NCBI GenBank assembly: GCA_964517355.1
Contig: CAZFCK010000241.1
Location: 1-7,063, forward strand
Length of the DNA: 7,063 nt
Source: CAZFCK01 sp964517355
Lineage (GTDB): Bacteria; Desulfobacterota; Desulfovibrionia; Desulfovibrionales; Desulfovibrionaceae
Reading direction: 5' to 3'
Part shown: piece by piece, positions 1-6,778 of the stretch
Numbering within the stretch: position 1 is the first letter of the stretch
Layout of the letters: each line of letters starts with the position of its first letter
Made by a program: the position numbers and the translations under genes
Notes under the pieces: model-generated
Told to the model about the DNA's origin: nothing
The model's database searches: none
What the model saw: the letters and a program-made list of their open reading frames with translations, nothing else

Positions 1-30
1 GGTTTGAGTCTTGCGGATATATACAAAATG

Positions 31-149
31 AAAGTTAAAATGCTCTAGCGCATTTAGACCTTTGAATAAGGCTCACCCCTGAAACAATGTGTATTGTTTC
101 AGGGAAATGCATAAGAACATATCTACGTTTTCAAAGTTAAGATGCTCTA
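31..149. repeat. Direct repeat pair (17 bp, 16/17 identical) after ybeY
   Basis: The sequence AAAGTTAAAATGCTCTA (31-47) recurs as AAAGTTAAGATGCTCTA (133-149), with one mismatch. The 7-mer TGCTCTA occurs a third time at 153-159, where it contains the ybeY stop codon (CTA on the plus strand, TAG on the coding strand). Between the two long copies lies a perfect 12-bp inverted repeat (77-104). The arrangement resembles a short dispersed intergenic repeat or the remnant of a small palindromic element, but copy number elsewhere in the genome cannot be seen from here. The whole 1-156 spacer is AT-rich and holds no recognisable gene. Confidence 0.6.
77..104. terminator. Perfect 12-bp inverted repeat downstream of the phoH-pgpH-ybeY operon
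   Basis: The arms CCCTGAAACAAT (77-88) and ATTGTTTCAGGG (93-104) pair without mismatch around a GTGT loop. The structure starts about 50 bp after the ybeY stop, where an operon terminator is expected. Neither strand has a T-run after the stem: the minus strand continues GTGAGCCTTATTC and the plus strand AAATGCATAAG. It is therefore not a textbook intrinsic terminator. It could be a 3'-end stabilising hairpin, a protein-binding palindrome, or the core of the repeat that surrounds it. The inverted repeat is certain; the terminator role is inference. Confidence 0.4.
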
Positions 150-156
150 ATGTGCT

Positions 157-609
157 CTATGAATGGAGGGACAAGCCTTCCTGGGCCGCCAGCAACGCTT
201 CCTCCGCCACGGCGTCCATGACCGGACCGTGGTCGTGTCCGCCCAAGTGCGCCACGCCATGAGCCAGCAGCCAGAGGGTGTGGCGGCGAAGATCCTGGCC
301 ATAGAGGAACACCTCGCGGCAAACCGTTTGCGGCGCCAGAACCAGCTGCCCCAGGTTGGGCATATCCTCGGGTCCCATGGGTGCGGTCTCTTCCGGGGAA
401 TAGGGAAAGCTGAGCACGTTTGTGGGACCGTGGCAGCCCAGATAGGCATGGTTGAGTCTGGCCATGGCGGCGTCGTCCACAAGTTCAAGCTCCAGATGCG
501 CCCCCTGAAATCCCAGCACTTCCGTCATCTGTTGCAAGGCCAGTACGAGTTCGCTTCTGGAGAAGGGCAAGAGGTGCGTGAGGCCTTGTGCTTTTCGCAC
601 GTGGATCAC
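157..609 (-). CDS. ybeY: Endoribonuclease YbeY (rRNA maturation factor)
   Basis: YbeY is a small single-domain metalloprotein needed for 16S rRNA 3'-end maturation and ribosome quality control, with reported single-strand endoribonuclease activity; it acts in the cytosol. The 150 residues match the usual family length. The zinc signature is intact: HGVAHLGGHDH at 117-127 supplies H117, H121 and H127. The second family block, GPTNVLSFPY at 61-70, is also clear. The position equivalent to the conserved Arg of E. coli YbeY (R59) is Leu57 (AYLGCHG). The start is GTG at 607-609, supported by GGGAG (618-622) eight bases upstream on the coding strand. This GTG shares four bases (GTGA) with the stop of the upstream hydrolase gene, so translation is probably coupled. 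It is the last gene of the operon. Confidence 0.95.
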   Translation of the reverse strand: MIHVRKAQGLTHLLPFSRSELVLALQQMTEVLGFQGAHLELELVDDAAMARLNHAYLGCHGPTNVLSFPYSPEETAPMGPEDMPNLGQLVLAPQTVCREVFLYGQDLRRHTLWLLAHGVAHLGGHDHGPVMDAVAEEALLAAQEGLSLHS

Positions 610-3017
610 TGGATAGGCTCCCGGTGTTCCAGGGATTCAGCGCCTTCATTCTCAAGTTTGCGGGCCGTCCGTTCCGCTGCGGTTTCTGCTTGCGGTTCGG
701 TGGGGGGGCAGATTGTCGGGCTTGCCTTGCCTTGTTGCCGTTCGCGTTGCTGCGAGGGATATTCGATGCGCTGGTGAAAAATGCCGGTAAGGATATGGTG
801 AAAGGCATTGCCCAGCATGTTCAGGTCCTTCAGCGTGAGTTGCGAGTCGTCGAGCTGACCTTCGGTGAATATTTTCCTGGTGATGCCTTGGATATGCCCC
901 TTGATGCGGCTGGGAGTGGGGTCGATGAGCGTGCGGCTCGATGCTTCTATGGCGTCGGCCAGCATGAGGATGCCGGCCTCTTTGCTTTGCGGTTTTGGGC
1001 CGGGATAGCGGTAGTCCTCGTCACGGACGGTTTCATCTTTGATTTGCGCCTGCTCCAAAGCCTTATTGTGGAAATAAGCGATCAGGGAAGTGCCGTGGTG
1101 CTGTTGCAGAATGCTGGTGATTTCCGGTCCCAATTTGTGCTGGTTGGCGAGTTCCACCCCTTTTTTCACATGGGCTGACAGGATCAGCGCGCTCATGGAG
1201 GGGGCAAGTTTGTCATGGGGATTTTTCATGCCGAATTGGTTTTCAATGAAGTACTGCGGATTCTTGAGCTTGCCGATGTCGTGATACAGGGCCGAGACTT
1301 TGCACAACAGCGCGTTGGCGCCAATGGCGCGGGCGCCGGCTTCGGCCATGTTGGCCACGATGAGGGAGTGGTGGTAGGTGCCGGGAACGGCCACCATCAA
1401 TTCCTGCAACAACGGTTGTTCAAGATTCATAAGTTCCATGAGTCGGAAGCGGGAGGTGTAGCCAAGGCCCATTTCCACAATGGGACTCAGAGCCAGAACC
1501 ACAAGCAGGCTCAGGAGGCCGTTGGCAACGACAAAGACGGCTTCCACGCCCATTTTGGTGAGGCCCTGGAATTGCATGAAATTGACGCCGAGCCAGATCA
1601 GGAGCAGGCCGCCGATGAGCGGGAGAACGCTTTTCAACACTTCGGGGCGCGTTTCGGATCGTTTGATAAGCATCATCTGCAACATGCTGCCCAGGAAGAA
1701 AAAAATGAAAACGTTCAACCCGGCGCCGATCATCTGGCAGGTGAGAAAACTCAGCAACAGGTAGGCCAGCAGGCAGAGCCGGGGGCTGAGGAACAGGGCA
1801 AGCAGCCCTGCCGCACCGGCAACAGGGTAGGAAAAGGGGAACATGTCCGGCGTGACATACGGCAGTTTGTCTGCCACCACGGTATCCATGCCGCACAGAA
1901 TCCGCGCGAATCCGCCGAAAAGAAAGACCACTGAGCCAATGAGCAGGGCGTCGCGATTGCAGAGCACCTTGAACAAGGGGCCGGTGGGACGCAGAGTCAG
2001 GCCCACCATGAAAAGCAGGCCCAGCACAAAAATGCCCACCGGCTTGAAATAATCGAAGCTGTCCCGCTTTTGGGCGTAGAGAGCCTGAAGCTTGAGGTGG
2101 GTTTGTCCATCGACGCGTTGCCCGGCACGGACCACCACTTCGCCGCGCTTGATATTGTAGTAGACGGGATCAACAGAAGCTTTGACCTGTTCAATGCGTT
2201 TTTGCGTGGCCTCGGGGTTGAGGGCCAGGCTCGGTTCCATAAGAGGTTCCAGAACTTCGAGAAAAGCTTTGCGCGTGCGCCATGATTTACGCAGGTCTTC
2301 ACGCAGATAATCCTCCAATCTGCGTTTAAGGCCGTTGAGATCCAGAATCTGGTAGGTATCCAGGCGCAGGATTTCGTTGAAATCTGTTTTTGGAGCGGAC
2401 TGATTCGCTTGTGGAGTGGTTGTCACATTGCGCACGATGATGCCGTTGCTGAACCGTTGCAGCATGCGCGCGTCCAGGACCACGCCATGGCGCATCTGGT
2501 CCAGAAGCCATGGGATGATGCGGATGAAGATGATGTCCTTGGACTCGTTGTTGCGCAGGATGGTCAAGGCTTGACGGCTGATATCGGCGTTGAGGTATTC
2601 CGCGATCTGCCAGCGGATCTGATCCATCTGGCTCATACGCGCCTTGTCCAACAGGCTGTAGATTTTGACCAGGCGGTCCTCGATTTCTCCAGCCTTTTTC
2701 ATGTTCAGGTCGAAAATGGGAGGCTGGTTGCGGGCGGCTTCTTCGCGTTTGGCAGCGGTGGAGTCCTTTTCTTCCACAAGCAGGTCTTGGGTGGCGGAGA
2801 TGTCTTTGGTCGCCACCTGCCCCACGTTGAATACCTGAACCTCGGGTTCAAAACGCAGGGCGGCAAGCAAGCTCAGACAGCAGAGCACCAGCAAAAGAAA
2901 AAGCGTGCCTGTACGTGTGCGTTGCGAAAAAGGTTGCACAGAGGCAAGCCGTTTTTTGGAACTGCCGGATTTCCCGGATTTATGCTGCAGATGCATTTTA
3001 ATCTTGTTGTTCGTCAT
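606..3017 (-). CDS. pgpH: 7TM-HD family membrane phosphohydrolase (PgpH-type, probable cyclic-di-AMP phosphodiesterase)
   Basis: An 803-residue inner-membrane protein with the architecture of Listeria PgpH and Bacillus YqfF. Counting from ATG 3015-3017: a basic N-terminus, a first membrane helix at about 37-55, an external 7TMR-HDED region at about 56-325, seven hydrophobic segments at about 328-515, and a cytosolic HD domain at about 540-705. The metal residues are complete: H550 in GTYHHS, H579-D580 in YHDIGKLKN, H616, the pair H640-H641 in QQHHGTS, and D688 in LMLADAIEASSR. In Firmicutes this family hydrolyses c-di-AMP to pApA; that substrate is inferred here. The C-terminal tail (from about 752) is Gln/Arg/Glu-rich and looks unstructured. 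The start is uncertain. ATG 3017 has AGG nine bases upstream and overlaps phoH by 20 bp. Alternatives are ATG 3023, TTG 3035, and ATG 2996, which lies just after the phoH stop but lacks a ribosome site. The 3' end overlaps ybeY by four bases. Confidence 0.92.
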   Translation of the reverse strand: MTNNKIKMHLQHKSGKSGSSKKRLASVQPFSQRTRTGTLFLLLVLCCLSLLAALRFEPEVQVFNVGQVATKDISATQDLLVEEKDSTAAKREEAARNQPPIFDLNMKKAGEIEDRLVKIYSLLDKARMSQMDQIRWQIAEYLNADISRQALTILRNNESKDIIFIRIIPWLLDQMRHGVVLDARMLQRFSNGIIVRNVTTTPQANQSAPKTDFNEILRLDTYQILDLNGLKRRLEDYLREDLRKSWRTRKAFLEVLEPLMEPSLALNPEATQKRIEQVKASVDPVYYNIKRGEVVVRAGQRVDGQTHLKLQALYAQKRDSFDYFKPVGIFVLGLLFMVGLTLRPTGPLFKVLCNRDALLIGSVVFLFGGFARILCGMDTVVADKLPYVTPDMFPFSYPVAGAAGLLALFLSPRLCLLAYLLLSFLTCQMIGAGLNVFIFFFLGSMLQMMLIKRSETRPEVLKSVLPLIGGLLLIWLGVNFMQFQGLTKMGVEAVFVVANGLLSLLVVLALSPIVEMGLGYTSRFRLMELMNLEQPLLQELMVAVPGTYHHSLIVANMAEAGARAIGANALLCKVSALYHDIGKLKNPQYFIENQFGMKNPHDKLAPSMSALILSAHVKKGVELANQHKLGPEITSILQQHHGTSLIAYFHNKALEQAQIKDETVRDEDYRYPGPKPQSKEAGILMLADAIEASSRTLIDPTPSRIKGHIQGITRKIFTEGQLDDSQLTLKDLNMLGNAFHHILTGIFHQRIEYPSQQRERQQGKASPTICPPTEPQAETAAERTARKLENEGAESLEHREPIQ

Positions 3018-4011
3018 GTTCATAAGCCTGCACAATCCGTTTCACAAGTGGGTGGCGGATGACGTCTTGCTCATGAAAGTGCACGAACGCCAACCCCTCC
3101 ACGCCGGTGAGGATGCGCTCGGCCTGAACGAGTCCGGAGCGTTGCTCCGGTGTTTTGTAGTTATCCGGGTGTCTGCGCTGGTTGCGCAAGGGGAGATCTA
3201 TCTGCGTCACGTCGCCGGTGATGACGGCTCTGGAGCCGAACCCAAGGCGGGTGAGGAGCATTTTCATTTGTTCGGGAGTGGTATTTTGCGCTTCATCCAG
3301 GATGATGAAGGAGTCGTTGAGCGTGCGCCCCCGCATGAAGGCCAGCGGCGCCACTTCGATAATGCCGGTTTCCAGCATTTCGCGCACTTTACGGAAATCC
3401 ATCATATCATGAAGCGCGTCGTAGAGCGGCCTCAGGTAGGGGTTGACCTTCTCCACCATATCGCCCGGTAAAAATCCCAGTTTTTCGCCTGCTTCCACAG
3501 CGGGACGGATGAGCACCAGCCTTTTGACCTTTTTTTGCATCAAGTGCGCCAGGGCCATGGCCACGGCCAGGTACGTCTTGCCTGTTCCGGCCGGGCCGAT
3601 GCCGAAGGTCATCTCGTGCTTACGCATGGCGTCCACGTATTCGCGCTGGCTTAAGGTCTTGGGCGTGATGGAGCGTTTATGGGAGGCGATGAAGACACAA
3701 TCTTCAAAAAAATGACGCAATTGCGTTCCAGGTTTGCGGGAAAGGGTGCCGAAGGCCTGGGCAACGTCGCTTTTGTATACAGGGTGCCCGTCCTTGATAA
3801 GCCCGTATAGCTGCACCAGCAGGTTCGCAACCAGTGAAACCTGTTTTTCGTCCTCGCAACGCAAGGTGAGCACATTGCCGCGCGTCTGGATGTCCACGCC
3901 GCTTTTCGCGGAGATGAGTTCAAGGTGCTGGTTGCCCGGGCCGAAAAGATCGCGTGCGAGCATAGCATCGTCGAACTCGAGACTGCGTTCATAGAGTGCG
4001 CATTCTGCCAT
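2998..4011 (-). CDS. phoH: PhoH family ATPase (PhoH/YbeZ type)
   Basis: A cytosolic P-loop NTPase of 337 residues, the normal length for the PhoH/YbeZ family, whose members are linked to RNA metabolism and act with YbeY. Residues 1-110 form the usual N-terminal nucleic-acid-binding (KH-like) region. The ATPase domain follows, with Walker A GPAGTGKT (139-146), Walker B FIILDEAQN (235-243), the family block VITGDVTQIDLP (263-274) and the arginine motif QRSGL (290-294). The start is ATG 4009-4011. AGAGG lies on the coding strand about 14 bases upstream, a long spacing, but no better start exists because residues from about 10 on (LEFDDAMLARDLFG) already match the family. The gene opens the operon, and its end overlaps the start of the HD hydrolase gene. 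The conserved phoH / 7TM-HD / ybeY order supports the call. A Pho regulon link is not implied by the name. Confidence 0.95.
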   Translation of the reverse strand: MAECALYERSLEFDDAMLARDLFGPGNQHLELISAKSGVDIQTRGNVLTLRCEDEKQVSLVANLLVQLYGLIKDGHPVYKSDVAQAFGTLSRKPGTQLRHFFEDCVFIASHKRSITPKTLSQREYVDAMRKHEMTFGIGPAGTGKTYLAVAMALAHLMQKKVKRLVLIRPAVEAGEKLGFLPGDMVEKVNPYLRPLYDALHDMMDFRKVREMLETGIIEVAPLAFMRGRTLNDSFIILDEAQNTTPEQMKMLLTRLGFGSRAVITGDVTQIDLPLRNQRRHPDNYKTPEQRSGLVQAERILTGVEGLAFVHFHEQDVIRHPLVKRIVQAYEHDEQQD

Positions 4012-4043
4012 GGTTGCGTTGTTTACCTCTGAGAAATGTTTAG

Positions 4044-4106
4044 AAAAAAAGAAGAGTGTGCCGGACGATAGCGCCGCGTTCTCTTTGTTACTGTTGCTAT
4101 CCGGGG
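4044..4106 (-). promoter_or_regulatory. Possible leader hairpin with T-run ahead of phoH
   Basis: In the phoH leader, read on the minus strand, CCGGATAGC (ending at 4096) can pair with GCTATC (4067-4072) and, past a three-base bulge, CGG. The loop is about 23 nt. About ten bases later comes CTTCTTTTTTTC, a run of seven T (4044-4050). This resembles an attenuator or weak intrinsic terminator between the promoters and the phoH ribosome site. The large loop, bulge and distance to the T-run make it weak. No known riboswitch or ribosomal-protein leader is recognised. Confidence 0.25.
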
Positions 4107-4124
4107 ATGCAGTGAATGTAACTT

Positions 4125-4152
4125 ATTATAGAGTAACACAATGCACCCGCAA
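4125..4152 (-). promoter_or_regulatory. Candidate sigma70-type promoter P2 for phoH operon
   Basis: On the minus strand the perfect -10 hexamer TATAAT (4125-4130) lies 16 bases after TTGCGG (4147-4152), a fair -35. Transcription would start near 4118 and give a leader of roughly 107 nt before the phoH ATG. It sits in the spacer directly upstream of the operon and points at it. The call rests on hexamer matches only. Confidence 0.5.
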
Positions 4153-4181
4153 CGTATACGCCGTCAACGTCACTCGCGCGA

Positions 4182-4209
4182 AATATAGTACAAAAAAAAG
4201 GAAAGTCAA
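4182..4209 (-). promoter_or_regulatory. Candidate sigma70-type promoter P1 for phoH operon
   Basis: On the minus strand TTGACT (4204-4209; five of six -35 consensus bases) is followed after 16 bases by TATATT (4182-4187; five of six -10 bases). The spacer contains a run of eight T. Together with the downstream TATAAT element this gives two tandem promoters about 57 bp apart in the same direction. It is supported by sequence match alone. Confidence 0.5.
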
Positions 4210-4260
4210 AGCACTGTACCACCCGTGAGAGAGAAAGTTTGATTTTTCCGGTATGGAATG

Positions 4261-4285
4261 AAAATGCGGCTGCGTCGGGTCGCAG
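4261..4285 (-). terminator. Weak candidate terminator after the hybrid kinase gene
   Basis: Minus-strand reading gives CTGCG-ACCCGA-CGCAG (4270-4285), a five-pair GC stem, followed by CCGCATTTTC with only four T. It lies about 65 bp past the kinase stop codon, where a terminator would be expected. The stem is short and the T-run short and offset, so this is tentative. No coding sequence is seen between 4012 and 4348; the spacer otherwise holds the phoH promoters and leader. Confidence 0.22.
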
Positions 4286-4348
4286 TGATTGCCTTGTCAA
4301 TTGTGTGTGATCATTGATTTTTCACCTGATGTCCATCCTGCGATGCGT

Positions 4349-6778
4349 TCAGGCCGGATTGTCCGCTTTGAGCATGACCGTGTTGACGGCTTGAGTGAGC
4401 GCATGGAGTTCCACAGGCTTTGCAATATATGCGTCTCCTCCGGCTTCAAGTATTTTTTCCCGGTCCTCGCTTCCGGCGTATGTGGTCAGGGCGATGATGG
4501 GGATATGTTTTTTGTTCGCGCCGGCTTCTCCGTTTCTGATGCGATTTGTGGCCTCCACGCCGTCCATGACGGGCATCTGCATATCCATAACAATCAGATC
4601 GCAATCGTTTTCCACAAGATACGCAAGCACCTCTTTGCCGTTGTGCACGGCGGCGATCTGGCACCCCGCATCTTCCAGGATCTTTTTGATAGACAACAGG
4701 CAGATTGCGTCAGGTTCCGCGATAAGCGCTTTGATGGTCCCGTGGGTGCTTGCGGGCATAGCGTCTTTTACCGCCGGGATCGATTTGTCTTCAGGGAGCG
4801 TAAAGGGGAGCGTAAGGTACATGGTCGTTCCGCCGCCCTCGGTGTCGCCAATGGCGATTTCTCCATCCATCAGCTTCACCAGCTTGCGCACGATTGAAAG
4901 ACCTAATCCCGCGCCTTGAAAGCGGCGGGAAAACGTTCCCTCGACCTGGGAGAAAGGTTCGAAAATGTCTTTGAGTCGTTCGTCCGGTATGCCGATGCCC
5001 GTATCGCTTACCGTGAAGAGTACGTGCAGGCGGTTTCCAAAAGGGGGGCTCAAGGGGGAGACCGTGATGGTCACTCGACCCTTTTCAGTAAATTTGACCG
5101 CGTTGCCGACCAGATTGAACAATATTTGCCGCAGACGGGCCGCATCCCCGATCAATTTTCGCGGGAGACGGTCGTCGTCAACGAATTCAAGCTTCAAGCC
5201 TTTTTCCAGCACGAGGGGCATGAATGTATCCAGGATCGAGGTCTTTTGCTCCGCTAATTGAAATTCGTTTTCCTCAAGCCGCAGTTTTCCGGCCTCTATC
5301 CGCGAGAGGTCGAGGATGTCGGAGAGCAGACGGGTCAAGCGTTTGGAGGACGTGACAGCGTAGTGAATGTACTCTTTTTGCTCCTCGTCGGCGGCCGTGG
5401 TTTGCAATAACTGGAGCATGCCGAGGATGCCGTTGAGCGGAGTGCGTATTTCGTGACTCATGTTGGCCAAAAATTCAGATTTGGCGCGGTTGGCGGATTC
5501 CGCTTGTTCTTTGGCCTGAATAAGGTCCTCTTCACGTTTGAGGGATGTGATGTCCTGCACTATGCCGGTGGAGCGGACGATGACCCCCGAGGCATCGCGT
5601 TCATGCATGCACTTTTCAAATACGTAGCGCGATTCTCCGGTGTCTTGCCGGATGATCCTGTGCTCGATTTCGTACCCGTCCAGCCCTTCCTGCAAAGAGC
5701 GGGTATAGGCCCTGTCCACCGCGCGGCGGTCCTCAGGGTGAATGCACTGCAGAAAAAGTTCATACGACGCCGCAGAGGGCTGGGGAGTCAAACCGAACAT
5801 GCGGAAAACCTGATCCGACCATCTCAAGCGGTTAGTCGCAAGATCCAGCACCCAGCTCCCAATTTGACCTATCTCCTGTGATTTCACAAGGATGGCCTCG
5901 CTGTTCTTCAGGGCCTCCTCCAGGCGTTTGCGCAGCACGATCTCATGGGTCACGTCGGCCAGAAATTCGAGATTCTTGCAATCCTCTTCGGTATAATCCG
6001 CCGGCTTGTTTCCAACGCCTACGATGGCCACAATTTTACCTTTACGCCAGACCGGTACCACCAACTCCCTGATCACTTCGGCATGCCCCACAGGTAAGCC
6101 CTTTTTATGGGGCAACGAAGCATAATCGTTATGGATAACCGGTTTGCCTTCGCGAATGCAGTCGACCCAGACCCCTGCCTTGTCTATATGATAATGCAGA
6201 TCCCGGCCTTCCGCTTTGCAGTGATGATTCAATGTTTCAGTGGACCACTGCTGTAAAGACAGAGTTTTTTGGTCGGCTTCGACAAAATGGTAAAAGCCCA
6301 ACGGGCTGTTGAGGAATGCGCCGATTTCATCCAGTGATTTCTTCAGAAGGGCGTAGAGGTCATGGCCGGCAGCATAGTCAATGAGGTTGAGACGCATGTT
6401 GCTGACTTTTTCCGCCAGCGTACGCTCAGAAAGCTCCAACGTTACCTTGGCGACCCTCTCCAGTTTTCCGTCCGGAGAGTAAACGGGATGGCTTGTGATG
6501 AACCAGCGCCTGCCGTCGGGAGTGGTCATCTCGCTCTCTTGCCTCTCCCCCGTGATTAAGGTCCGCCGAACGGGACATTCATCGCAGGGCCGGTCCTTTC
6601 CGTGCCACGCTTCGTAGCAATGCTTTCCGGTGATATCCTGCGGCGTTTTCCCCATCCATTGACCGGCCGCCTTGTTGACCCATTGAACGCGCAGCTCGGT
6701 ATCCAGGCACGCGACAACGTAACCGATCGAGTTTAAGAGAGTGTTTTCCATATTGTTGAGCTTCGTGTCTGCGTTCAT
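4349..6778 (-). CDS. Soluble hybrid sensor histidine kinase (PAS-GAF-PAS-HisKA-HATPase-REC)
   Basis: An 809-residue hybrid kinase with no membrane segment or signal peptide, so a cytosolic sensor. Domains in order: PAS at about 10-118 with a Cys cluster (C54, C65, C68 in PCDECPV); GAF at about 137-285; a second PAS (PAS_3-like) at about 305-412; a coiled-coil linker; HisKA with phospho-accepting H442 in NMSHEIRTPLNG; HATPase_c with the N box LFNLVGNAVKFT (553-564), G1 DTGIGIP (592-598) and G2 GAGLGLSIV (622-630); and a C-terminal receiver at about 683-800 with D732 (VMDMQMPVMDG), T765 and K787. Where receivers normally carry an acidic pair, this one reads E688-Pro689-D690. There is no Hpt or DNA-binding domain and no adjacent response regulator, so phosphate must pass to an unseen partner or the REC domain must modulate the kinase. 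The signal is unknown. The start is ATG 6776-6778 with CAGGGG about 11 bases upstream, inside a possible hairpin. Confidence 0.93.
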   Translation of the reverse strand: MNADTKLNNMENTLLNSIGYVVACLDTELRVQWVNKAAGQWMGKTPQDITGKHCYEAWHGKDRPCDECPVRRTLITGERQESEMTTPDGRRWFITSHPVYSPDGKLERVAKVTLELSERTLAEKVSNMRLNLIDYAAGHDLYALLKKSLDEIGAFLNSPLGFYHFVEADQKTLSLQQWSTETLNHHCKAEGRDLHYHIDKAGVWVDCIREGKPVIHNDYASLPHKKGLPVGHAEVIRELVVPVWRKGKIVAIVGVGNKPADYTEEDCKNLEFLADVTHEIVLRKRLEEALKNSEAILVKSQEIGQIGSWVLDLATNRLRWSDQVFRMFGLTPQPSAASYELFLQCIHPEDRRAVDRAYTRSLQEGLDGYEIEHRIIRQDTGESRYVFEKCMHERDASGVIVRSTGIVQDITSLKREEDLIQAKEQAESANRAKSEFLANMSHEIRTPLNGILGMLQLLQTTAADEEQKEYIHYAVTSSKRLTRLLSDILDLSRIEAGKLRLEENEFQLAEQKTSILDTFMPLVLEKGLKLEFVDDDRLPRKLIGDAARLRQILFNLVGNAVKFTEKGRVTITVSPLSPPFGNRLHVLFTVSDTGIGIPDERLKDIFEPFSQVEGTFSRRFQGAGLGLSIVRKLVKLMDGEIAIGDTEGGGTTMYLTLPFTLPEDKSIPAVKDAMPASTHGTIKALIAEPDAICLLSIKKILEDAGCQIAAVHNGKEVLAYLVENDCDLIVMDMQMPVMDGVEATNRIRNGEAGANKKHIPIIALTTYAGSEDREKILEAGGDAYIAKPVELHALTQAVNTVMLKADNPA

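Noticed and set aside
163..777. Plus-strand open frame of 204 codons opposite ybeY
   Set aside because: It lies antisense to ybeY, whose zinc motif and length prove the other strand. The translation has no recognisable domain and reflects codon bias of the real gene.
588..1178. Plus-strand open frame of 196 codons opposite the HD domain
   Set aside because: It is the complement of the conserved HD-domain coding sequence. No ribosome site or family motif was seen.
1215..1934. Plus-strand open frame of 239 codons
   Set aside because: It is antisense to the HD and membrane-segment codons of the hydrolase. Its His/Gln/Glu-rich translation is typical of reversed hydrophobic coding sequence.
2409..3062. 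Plus-strand open frame of 217 codons
   Set aside because: It is antisense to the N-terminal half of the HD hydrolase gene, with no motif and no upstream signal.
4097..4300. Minus-strand 67-codon frame in the kinase-phoH spacer
   Set aside because: It runs through both candidate phoH promoters, has no convincing ribosome site and shows no family resemblance.
4012..4348. Known riboswitch, including a c-di-AMP (ydaO-type) switch, in the phoH leader
   Set aside because: A c-di-AMP switch would suit the operon, but no conserved core of that or any other known class could be recognised in the spacer.
4325..4353. CCTGA/TCAGG inverted repeat at the kinase stop codon as terminator
   Set aside because: The stem is five pairs with a 19-base loop and is followed by TGAAAAATC with no T-run, so it is too weak to call.
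4289..4897. Plus-strand open frame of 202 codons
   Set aside because: It covers the complement of the receiver and ATPase domains of the kinase, which are unambiguous on the minus strand.
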